Source: a virus
DNA: 64,000 nucleotides
Strand: one strand, 5' to 3'
IMG/VR virus record: IMGVR_UViG_3300020060_000010
Coordinates: 1 to 64,000 of that record
Numbering within the stretch: the first letter of the stretch is position 1; each line of letters begins with the position of its first letter. The notes under the pieces are model-generated. The model did not search any database, was not told the origin of the DNA, and was given only the letters and a program-made list of their open reading frames with translations. Shown here piece after piece: positions 8,679-13,012 of the stretch. Position numbers and translations under genes: made by a program.

Positions 8679-8764
8679 TTAGTTTCCCGATACGTAAGAA
8701 CCCTTATCATCTCCTTTTGCAGAGGAGAGGCAGCAACCAGCTACAACCACGCCGTGTTCATTTG
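8679..8764. other. intergenic spacer in the tRNA array
   Basis: No gene seen. An imperfect hairpin (CTCCTTTTGCAGAGGAG) is the only structure noted. Confidence 0.3.
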
Positions 8765-8838
8765 TAGGCCAGGCGGGACTTGAACCCGCAGAATCCTGGA
8801 TTTGAGCCAGGTGGATATACCAATTCTCCTACTAGCCC
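8765..8838 (-). tRNA. tRNA with Leu anticodon CAA, short variable loop
   Basis: Acceptor GGGCTAG with two wobble pairs, D-loop TTGG, anticodon arm CCTGG-CTCAAAT-CCAGG, 5-nt variable loop, T arm GCGGG-TTCAAGT-CCCGC, discriminator A. A Leu(CAA) tRNA would normally be class II with a long variable arm; this one is class I. Confidence 0.75.
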
Positions 8839-8844
8839 TTGGAG

Positions 8845-8913
8845 CGAGTACACGGGTTCGAACCGAGACCAACAGAGTGGAAGTCTGTTGTGCTGCCAAT
8901 TAACACCATACTC
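8845..8913 (-). tRNA. tRNA-Gly(UCC)
   Basis: Acceptor GAGTATG/TGTACTC, anticodon arm ACAGA-CTTCCAC-TCTGT, T arm CTCGG-TTCGAAC-CCGTG with one mismatch. Short (69 nt) because of a reduced D arm. Confidence 0.7.
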
Positions 8914-8922
8914 ACACAGCAT

Positions 8923-9009
8923 CAACTCAATCAGGATTTGAACCTGATACTTCCCACCTTTTGCGATGGGTGTGCTTGGGATTGGTTACCCTGCCTCACA
9001 CTCTGAGTT
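8923..9009 (-). ncRNA. aberrant tRNA-like RNA, 87 nt
   Basis: Acceptor-like AACTCAG/TTGAGTT and a canonical T arm (TCAGG-TTCAAAT-CCTGA) enclose a 53-nt middle that does not fold into a normal D arm and 7-nt anticodon loop. The best helices are TGTG/CACA, GGG/CCC and CCCAT-(8 nt)-GTGGG. Either decayed or atypical. Confidence 0.45.
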
Positions 9010-9013
9010 CTGC

Positions 9014-9090
9014 GTGCCCCTCATCAGATTCGAACTGATAACCTTTGCGCCCTGAACGCAACGCCTCTGCCAAGTTGGGCCAGAAGGGCA
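9014..9090 (-). tRNA. tRNA with Leu anticodon CAG, short variable loop
   Basis: Acceptor TGCCCTT/AGGGGCA, anticodon arm TTGCG-TTCAGGG-CGCAA, variable loop AGGTT, T arm ATCAG-TTCGAAT-CTGAT. The second Leu anticodon on a class I body. Confidence 0.75.
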
Positions 9091-9093
9091 TGG

Positions 9094-9182
9094 GGTGTAC
9101 GACGAGGATCGAACTCGCACAAGCATATCTGCTCCTGGGATCACAGCCCAGTCCGACTAACCAAATATTCGGCTCGTACACC
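9094..9182 (-). tRNA. tRNA-His(GUG) with long variable arm
   Basis: An 8-bp acceptor including an encoded G-1:C73 pair, the His identity feature. D stem CCGA/TCGG, anticodon arm CTGGG-CTGTGAT-CCCAG, T arm GCGAG-TTCGATC-CTCGT. The variable region is about 16 nt with a stem AGCA-GATA-TGCT, normally seen only in Leu, Ser and Tyr tRNAs. Confidence 0.75.
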
Positions 9183-9204
9183 ATGTAGCTGTTCCCAAGT
9201 AATC

Positions 9205-9250
9205 TTGGAGGTTGCTATCCTAGTCGAGTTGAACCGAACTTCGGATCTCG
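9205..9250 (-). ncRNA. strong hairpin between tRNAs
   Basis: GTCGAG/CTCGAC closes an inner CCGA-ACT-TCGG stem and includes a T-arm-like GGTTCAA string. It cannot be placed in a normal tRNA. Confidence 0.35.
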
Positions 9251-9261
9251 ACCAACACGGG

Positions 9262-9344
9262 CGGAAGACAGAGAGCATGATTCCCATGGCCGTAACCACC
9301 CTTGGCTTAGCAAGCCAGACCAATCCCTGACTGGTTTATCTTCC
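9262..9344 (-). tRNA. tRNA-Ser(GCU)-like, divergent T arm
   Basis: Acceptor GGAAGAT/GTCTTCC, D stem ACCA/TGGT, anticodon loop TTGCTAA on a TGGC/GCCA stem, a long variable region, discriminator G. The T loop (ATCATGC) lacks the TTC consensus and its stem is weak, so it may be decaying. Confidence 0.5.
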
Positions 9345-9365
9345 TCGTTCTATTCAATTGTATGG

Positions 9366-9454
9366 CGGTTAGTGTAGGATTTGAACCCACGGTCCCTTCG
9401 CAGGGACGTTAGTTTTCAAGACTAATGCAATAAGCCGGACTCTGCCAACTAACC
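9366..9454 (-). tRNA. tRNA-Ser(UGA)
   Basis: Acceptor GGTTAGT/ACTAACC, discriminator G, anticodon arm TTAGT-CTTGAAA-ACTAA, class II variable arm GTCCCTGCGAAGGGAC, T arm GTGGG-TTCAAAT-CCTAC. Confidence 0.9.
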
Positions 9455-9504
9455 AAACGGGATTTTTTAACTAAGCAGACCGCTACGTATCCCTACTGCC
9501 TCTG

Positions 9505-9575
9505 TACTCCATGACGGTACTGACCCGTCGCCATAGCCTTGAGAGAGCTACGTACTGCCTTTATACTAATGGAGC
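9505..9575 (-). tRNA. tRNA-Glu(CUC)
   Basis: Acceptor GCTCCAT/ATGGAGT, D stem GTAT/GTAC, anticodon arm TAGCT-CTCTCAA-GGCTA, T stem GACGG/CCGTC. The T loop GTCAGTA lacks the usual TTC, so automated scanners may miss it. Confidence 0.65.
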
Positions 9576-9646
9576 AAATCGGCTTAGCCTCGCCGTGAGG
9601 GACCGTCACTGTCAAGTGTCTAGGGAGTTTCCCTAGGAACATTACG
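9576..9646 (-). ncRNA. structured spacer downstream of the permuted tRNA
   Basis: Hairpins CTAGGG-AAACT-CCCTAG, CACT-TGAC-AGTG and GTGA-CGGTCCC-TCAC follow each other directly. No ORF or normal tRNA can be drawn. Confidence 0.35.
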
Positions 9647-9724
9647 AAGGGCGACTTCATCCAATTAGTCTACATGAGATACTTAAATCTCATAGCCGGA
9701 ATCGAACCGACGTTTCCCCTCTCG
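9647..9724 (-). tRNA. apparent circularly permuted tRNA (3' half before 5' half)
   Basis: Transcribed order is: CGA + GAGGG (39-43) + GAAAC + T arm GTCGG-TTCGATT-CCGGC + TATGAGA (66-72), an 8-nt linker, then TCTCATG (1-7) + TA + D arm GACT-AATTGGATGA-AGTC + G + CCCTT (27-31). Acceptor halves pair 7/7 and anticodon-stem halves 5/5 (with wobbles). The 3' half abuts tRNA-Trp. The anticodon loop is open at the permutation point and its sequence is unclear (no obvious U33). Confidence 0.5.
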
Positions 9725-9797
9725 CACACCGCGTAGGGCTCGAACCTACAACCTCAGGTTTTGGAGACCTGCATTCTACCAATTGAACTAGCGGTAT
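9725..9797 (-). tRNA. tRNA-Trp(CCA)
   Basis: Acceptor ATACCGC/GCGGTGT, discriminator G, anticodon arm CAGGT-CTCCAAA-ACCTG, T arm GTAGG-TTCGAGC-CCTAC. Confidence 0.9.
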
Positions 9798-9838
9798 ATA
9801 GTGCGTGTTTTAATTAACCCGGAAACACATCACTTAAA

Positions 9839-9882
9839 AACGGGTCGCGTTCTATACATTTATGGAGTTGACTAGTCGCGAC
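9839..9882 (-). ncRNA. hairpin element with shared 12-mer
   Basis: The 12-mer AACGGGTCGCGT (9839-9850) matches 8141-8152. GTCGCG (9844) pairs with CGCGAC (9877). Flanking 9798-9895 holds no recognisable tRNA. Confidence 0.35.
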
Positions 9883-9895
9883 ATAGGACTCTCCG

Positions 9896-9971
9896 TCGGA
9901 ATGGTGAGACTCGAACTCACGAAGATGTCCTCACCCCAAATGAGGCGGCCTAGCCGCTGGCCCACATTCCG
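9896..9971 (-). tRNA. tRNA-Pro(UGG)
   Basis: Acceptor CGGAATG/CATTCCG, D stem GGCC/GGCC, anticodon arm CCTCA-TTTGGGG-TGAGG, T arm GTGAG-TTCGAGT-CTCAC. Confidence 0.9.
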
Positions 9972-10022
9972 TTGTAGCGGGAGGTGTTCCCGCCTAAAGG
10001 TTGTACTTATTTAGTTGTGAAG

Positions 10023-10093
10023 CTCTCCTCCAAGGATTCGGACCTCGACCGAGACATTCAGAGTGTCTAATGCTACCGTTACACCAAAAGAGA
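10023..10093 (-). tRNA. tRNA-Gln(CUG)
   Basis: Acceptor TCTCTTT/GAGGAGA, discriminator G, anticodon arm AGACA-CTCTGAA-TGTCT, T arm CGAGG-TCCGAAT-CCTTG. Confidence 0.85.
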
Positions 10094-10114
10094 TCGTTCT
10101 ATTCTATTCTATTG

Positions 10115-10194
10115 TAGCAGCGGTGGGTGCCGACCCCACTACCTCCGGAGAGACGGGTTTTACAGACCCGCTGTAATGCCGATTACTCACTGCT
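10115..10194 (-). tRNA. tRNA-Tyr(GUA)
   Basis: Acceptor AGCAGTG/CGCTGCT, anticodon arm CGGGT-CTGTAAA-ACCCG, class II variable arm, T stem GTGGG/CCCAC with loop GTCGGCA. The 5' end overlaps the stop region of the HNH gene by 12 nt. Confidence 0.85.
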
Positions 10195-10887
10195 CTGTAG
10201 ATGTTTACGGATTGCGTTGTCCGATACACCAAGTTCTCTTGCTAACTTACTATAGTTGCTATTAGCCAATCTGTCAATGAGTTCTTGTCGTGAAGGCCAG
10301 ACAATTTTTCTCTTTTTGAGATGATGACACTCCATGCATGTAGATGCTCTATGGCTCTTAACTTGCCCGCACTCACAAGATAAACTGCGTGGGATTTTGA
10401 GTTTAACTATTTTTGCCTTAGGAATCTTCTTGCTTTTGTGCCCATATGTAGAAGTTTGCGAATGACAATTTGGGCACAATAGGGTTAAATTTTCCAATAG
10501 ATTGTTGCGCCAGTTACCATCAATATGCTCAACTTCTAAAACAATTTGCTTATCCTGCCAAGTGATGATTCCGCAATTGTGACACTTGTCCTCAACGCCA
10601 AACTCGCGTAATGCTCTGCGTAGCCTATGTGTCGGTTCACGCTTCGTACTGTCTGGGTTGAACATTAAAATATCGCTCGAAGAAATTAAATTTGTCCTCA
10701 AACGGTTATCTCTATTAGCCCAATGTGGATCGTAATGACTTGTGTCTAAATCTAATTTGAATACGCGGCGCTTAAACCACATGTATGAACTGCCAGAACA
10801 ACTGCCCGTTAAAAGTGTGTGTGATTCATTAAAAGATCTACCGGCAGCTACTGCTGCGATGATTTGCTCTTCTGTATATTTACCCAT
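10183..10887 (-). CDS. HNH endonuclease with C-terminal HTH, inside the tRNA array
   Basis: 234 aa. A treble-clef HNH is at about 100-150 (CHNCGIITW, LEVEHIDGNWRNN, NLTLLCPNCHSQT). A second C4 knuckle follows (CECGQVKSH...CMECH), then a C-terminal HTH (LARELGVSDNAIRKHL). Probably a mobile homing endonuclease. TATAAT sits 6 nt upstream of the ATG and no SD is present, so the mRNA is probably leaderless. Its 3' end runs into tRNA-Tyr. Confidence 0.85.
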   Translation of the reverse strand: MGKYTEEQIIAAVAAGRSFNESHTLLTGSCSGSSYMWFKRRVFKLDLDTSHYDPHWANRDNRLRTNLISSSDILMFNPDSTKREPTHRLRRALREFGVEDKCHNCGIITWQDKQIVLEVEHIDGNWRNNLLENLTLLCPNCHSQTSTYGHKSKKIPKAKIVKLKIPRSLSCECGQVKSHRASTCMECHHLKKRKIVWPSRQELIDRLANSNYSKLARELGVSDNAIRKHLQSSE

Positions 10888-10893
10888 ACATAT

Positions 10894-10899
10894 ATTATA
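10894..10899 (-). promoter_or_regulatory. -10 box directly before the HNH start
   Basis: A perfect TATAAT whose expected start site is the A of the ATG at 10887. No good -35 is seen. Confidence 0.5.
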
Positions 10900-10956
10900 G
10901 CAGTTATCCAGTTCGAATAACAGTCAGATGAGCCCACCTCCTGCTCAACTGTGCAG

Positions 10957-11027
10957 TGGTCAATAGTGGAATCGAACCACTTCTCACCGGGCTTCAACCG
11001 GATGCTTTCCCATTAAGCTAAGAGACC
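10957..11027 (-). tRNA. tRNA-Phe(GAA)
   Basis: Anticodon arm TCCGG-TTGAAGC-CCGGT, T arm AGTGG-TTCGATT-CCACT, D stem GCTT/AAGC. Acceptor GGTCTCT/ATTGACC has two mismatches. Confidence 0.8.
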
Positions 11028-11030
11028 ATG

Positions 11031-11130
11031 AGTAGTGTTAGGAGAATCGAACTCCAGTGCCTTGCGCGAGGCTAGGTCCTTTACCTTCTCAGCGGGATCG
11101 AACCGCATTGCAGCCATGCTTCACACTACT
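11031..11130 (-). ncRNA. aberrant tRNA-like RNA with two T-arm motifs, 100 nt
   Basis: An 8-bp closing helix AGTAGTGT/ACACTACT and a T arm GGAG-TTCGATT-CTCC next to it. Inside lie GCAT/ATGC, a second T-arm-like GCGG-TTCGATC-CCGC, AGGT/ACCT and GCCT/AGGC hairpins. If GCGG/CCGC is the anticodon arm the anticodon is CGA (Ser), but position 37 would be U. Confidence 0.4.
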
Positions 11131-11133
11131 ACG

Positions 11134-11206
11134 TACCCCCAGCAGGACTCGAACCTGCGTCACCTGAGTAAGAGTCAGGAGCTAATGCCATCTCAGCTAT
11201 GGAAGC
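11134..11206 (-). tRNA. tRNA-Lys(CUU)
   Basis: Acceptor GCTTCCA/TGGGGGT (three wobbles), anticodon arm CCTGA-CTCTTAC-TCAGG, T arm GCAGG-TTCGAGT-CCTGC, discriminator A. Confidence 0.9.
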
Positions 11207-11267
11207 GCGTGGCTGTTTTGAGTTCTCAGGTAGCCAACCTTCAATGACCGTATGTTAACGGTGCTCG

Positions 11268-11338
11268 TGGAAATATAGAGAGTCGAACTCTAATTGCCAG
11301 AATGCAAATCTGGCGTCCTACCATTGGACGATATTCCC
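11268..11338 (-). tRNA. tRNA-Ala(UGC)
   Basis: Acceptor GGGAATA/TATTTCC, D stem GTCC/GGAC, anticodon arm CCAGA-TTTGCAT-TCTGG, T arm TAGAG-TTCGACT-CTCTA. Confidence 0.9.
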
Positions 11339-11388
11339 GTACTGCTATGCAATTGTAAAAGACAATCGCCACCAGCGCAATCTTCGAG

Positions 11389-11463
11389 TTCGAAGAGAAG
11401 GATTTGAACCTTCGACAACTCGCGTATCAGGCGAGCACTCTAACCAGACTGAGTTACCTTCGA
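11389..11463 (-). tRNA. tRNA-Ile(GAU)
   Basis: Acceptor TCGAAGG/TCTTCGA, D stem ACTC/GAGT, anticodon arm CTCGC-CTGATAC-GCGAG, T arm GAAGG-TTCAAAT-CCTTC. Confidence 0.92.
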
Positions 11464-11552
11464 GCGCCTGTCTAGGACACCATGCCTATGACGGAGTAGA
11501 CAGTCTCCGGGAATTCTGACTTGTACATTGTCAAGGTAATTCCATACCCCTG
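11464..11552 (-). ncRNA. structured RNA between tRNA-Arg and tRNA-Ile
   Basis: GGAATT/AATTCC encloses CTTG-(8 nt)-CAAG. Next is CGGAG-ACTGTCTA-CTCCG (8-nt loop), which competes with CTGTCTA/TAGACAG. The spacing suits a tRNA-sized gene, but no cloverleaf can be completed. Confidence 0.35.
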
Positions 11553-11623
11553 CGGTTCCGCACAGAATTGAACTGTGTAGGATGGCTTCGTAGGCCTTCC
11601 TCTGGAAATCCACCAGCAAAACC
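11553..11623 (-). tRNA. tRNA-Arg(ACG)
   Basis: Acceptor GGTTTTG/CGGAACC, anticodon arm AAGGC-CTACGAA-GCCAT, T arm CACAG-TTCAATT-CTGTG. The D arm CTGG-TGGATTT-CCAG is displaced toward the acceptor. Confidence 0.75.
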
Positions 11624-11624
11624 A

Positions 11625-11746
11625 TGTCAGTGATTCTTATGCCTGCCCCTGGTCTTCTCAGCACAATCTCTAGTAGGGCAATTAATTCTACTAGCAGCTT
11701 CCCTGTTTTCACACAGTACCTACACCGGTTAGCAACGCTCACTGAC
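11625..11746 (-). ncRNA. structured RNA, 122 nt, tRNA-like ends
   Basis: Perfect 7-bp ends GTCAGTG/CACTGAC and an internal 7-bp hairpin CTAGTAG/CTACTAG with an 11-nt loop. No conventional D, anticodon or T arms. Confidence 0.35.
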
Positions 11747-11771
11747 AAGCGTCCGGCTTTCTTAAGGGTAG

Positions 11772-11842
11772 TAGACGTGGAGAGAATCGGACTCCCGTTG
11801 GCTCCGTGTAAAGGAGCTAGTTTACCATTAACGTACACGTCC
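11772..11842 (-). tRNA. tRNA-Val(UAC)
   Basis: Acceptor GGACGTG/CACGTCT, anticodon arm GCTCC-TTTACAC-GGAGC, T arm GGGAG-TCCGATT-CTCTC. Confidence 0.9.
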
Positions 11843-11864
11843 ATGTTTGTGTTAATTTGTTACG

Positions 11865-11938
11865 CGACCTTGAAGGGACTCGAACCCTCGGCCTCCACCG
11901 TGACAGGGTGGCGCTCTAACCGGCTGAGCTACAAAGCC
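11865..11938 (-). tRNA. tRNA-Asp(GUC)
   Basis: Acceptor GGCTTTG/CAAGGTC, discriminator G, anticodon arm CCACC-CTGTCAC-GGTGG, T arm GAGGG-TTCGAGT-CCCTT. Confidence 0.92.
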
Positions 11939-11953
11939 ATACTTGTTACTACG

Positions 11954-12026
11954 CAGTCCATGTCAGGATTGAACTGACCTTCTCTTGCTTGAAAGGCAAG
12001 CGAGATAACCACTACTCCAATGGACC
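11954..12026 (-). tRNA. tRNA-Glu(UUC)
   Basis: Acceptor GGTCCAT/ATGGACT, discriminator G, anticodon arm CTTGC-CTTTCAA-GCAAG, T arm GTCAG-TTCAATC-CTGAC. Confidence 0.92.
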
Positions 12027-12032
12027 ATGTTG

Positions 12033-12055
12033 GCGGGGCTTTTACAGTGCCCCGC
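12033..12055. other. 7-bp hairpin in the tRNA array
   Basis: GCGGGGC / GCCCCGC with a 9-nt loop; no T run on either strand. Possibly an RNA processing signal. Confidence 0.35.
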
Positions 12056-12106
12056 TAATTCATCTGTTGAAGGTTTACACTCCTTCGGGTTTCCAATGAA
12101 AGGAAG

Positions 12107-12177
12107 AGCCCCAGTGCGGAATCAGACCGCCGTATCCGCTTTACAAGAGCGGCACTTTGTCACTAAGTTACAAGGGC
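12107..12177 (-). tRNA. tRNA-Thr(UGU)
   Basis: Anticodon arm CCGCT-CTTGTAA-AGCGG, acceptor GCCCTTG/CTGGGGC with one mismatch, T arm GGCGG-TCTGATT-CCGCA with one mismatch. Confidence 0.85.
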
Positions 12178-12179
12178 AT

Positions 12180-12212
12180 GTTGCCGGTGATCAGTCCGGC
12201 CATCCAACACAT
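12180..12212 (-). ncRNA. hairpin upstream of tRNA-Thr
   Basis: GCCGG-ACTGATCA-CCGGC (8-nt loop) extended by TGTT/AACA. The same loop style as the hairpin at about 11490. Confidence 0.35.
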
Positions 12213-12261
12213 TATCATTGATTGGGAATGTCTGGGGTCATGACCAACCCAGCTATGGTGA

Positions 12262-12315
12262 GCTAGATCGTTCCTGGCCAGGATGATCCCTGGGCGCACA
12301 ACGCTCTAGCTCGTT
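12262..12315 (-). ncRNA. compact structured RNA, about 53 nt
   Basis: A perfect 7-bp end helix GAGCTAG/CTAGCTC encloses GCG-TTGT-GCGC and CCAG-GGATCATC-CTGG (8-nt loop). Too short for a normal tRNA. Confidence 0.35.
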
Positions 12316-12323
12316 CAATACTT

Positions 12324-12420
12324 AGTACAAGCTCGGATATTATCCCGAGATCTCCATTGGGCCATACGTACATCTTAATGACGCGGTACTCCTCCGGGCT
12401 CTATCTTGAGCTACTTGTAC
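12324..12420 (-). ncRNA. tRNA-like RNA, 97 nt, 8-nt T-type loop
   Basis: Acceptor GTACAAG/CTTGTAC, then TA and a classic-looking D arm GCTC-AAGATA-GAGC. The 3' arm is CTCGG-GATAATAT-CCGAG. The 47-nt middle has no clear 7-nt anticodon arm. It is packed 3 nt from tRNA-Asn like a genuine array member. Confidence 0.45.
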
Positions 12421-12423
12421 AAG

Positions 12424-12510
12424 CTCTAGTGGTAGGGATCGAACCTACGGTATCTCTCGACACGGCACATTAACAGTGTGCTACGAAAAACCAGCATTCG
12501 TGTCACTAGA
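12424..12510 (-). tRNA. tRNA-Asn(GUU) with long variable arm
   Basis: Acceptor TCTAGTG/CACTAGA, discriminator G, D stem ACGA/TCGT, anticodon arm GCACA-CTGTTAA-TGTGC, T arm GTAGG-TTCGATC-CCTAC. The variable region is 16 nt with a 5-bp stem GTGTC-GAGA-GATAC, unexpected for Asn. Confidence 0.8.
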
Positions 12511-12514
12511 ATAG

Positions 12515-12586
12515 TCGCGCAGGAGGGATTCGAACCCTCGATATTCAGGTTATGAGCCTGGTGCCTTACCTCTTGGCTACCGCGCA
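12515..12586 (-). tRNA. tRNA-Met(CAU) (or Ile-CAU)
   Basis: Acceptor TGCGCGG/CTGCGCG, D arm GCC/GGC, anticodon loop CTCATAA on a CAGG/CCTG stem, T arm GAGGG-TTCGAAT-CCCTC, discriminator A. A lysidine-modified Ile reading cannot be excluded. Confidence 0.85.
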
Positions 12587-12589
12587 TTG

Positions 12590-12682
12590 ATCGACAGTAA
12601 CTAACGAGAGCATATATTCTCTCTTGTGTTAGCTATTTCCACCCGCTAAGGTGGCCTTGATGCCGCCAGACACCATCAGTTA
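12590..12682 (-). ncRNA. cloverleaf-like RNA with 8-nt loops
   Basis: End helix GTAAC/GTTAC, D-like GATG/CATC with GG in its loop, CCAC-CTTAGCGG-GTGG (8-nt loop carrying UAG), and GAGAG-AATATATG-CTCTC (8-nt loop) extended by CTAAC/GTTAG. Confidence 0.4.
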
Positions 12683-12685
12683 CAG

Positions 12686-12804
12686 TTCTCCGTCCGCGAT
12701 TCGAACGCGGTTGCTACTCCCGCCCCTGGTCGTTTCAGACGTATCAGGCTGGTGGTTCTAGTAGCGCTCATTTTCTTCGTGCCTGTCCACCTGGCATACG
12801 GAGA
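12686..12804 (-). ncRNA. tRNA-like RNA with 70-nt central insert
   Basis: Canonical ends: acceptor TCTCCGT/ACGGAGA, D arm GCC-AGGTGGACA-GGC, T arm CCGCG-TTCGAAT-CGCGG. In place of about 25-38 nt of anticodon and variable region there are 70 nt closed by GCTACT/AGTAGC with nested CCTG/CAGG. It may carry an insertion or extended arm; no intron hallmarks seen. Confidence 0.45.
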
Positions 12805-12860
12805 TGGCTAGAGAATCATTGAAGTCATTTATGATTGAGAACTTATTGTTCTCTGCCATT

Positions 12861-12888
12861 ATCTTACTACACTCTATTGTTTTGTCAA
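12861..12888 (-). promoter_or_regulatory. promoter of the tRNA array (proximal)
   Basis: TTGACA, 16-nt spacer, TAAGAT, about 55 nt before the first tRNA-like gene. Confidence 0.65.
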
Positions 12889-12960
12889 GACCCCTTCTCG
12901 GCCGTGAGACCGAGGTGCGGGGCCAACATCTTTCTTGTTACTTCCCAAGCTGATGATACT

Positions 12961-12990
12961 ATCCTACAGTCTCGGTTCCTGCCTTGTCAA
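12961..12990 (-). promoter_or_regulatory. promoter of the tRNA array (distal)
   Basis: TTGACA, 18-nt spacer, TAGGAT. A CTCGG/CCGAG hairpin (about 12898-12915) lies between the two promoters. Confidence 0.65.
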
Positions 12991-13012
12991 GCCTCTTTCG
13001 GAACTTTCTTTC

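Noticed and set aside
9505-9724. Conventional tRNA using the 5' half at 9647-9679
   Set aside because: No downstream sequence can pair with its acceptor TCTCATG, whereas the upstream 3' half pairs 7/7.
12686-12804. Group I intron inside a tRNA
   Set aside because: The insert is far too short (70 nt total) and lacks P/Q/R/S core motifs.
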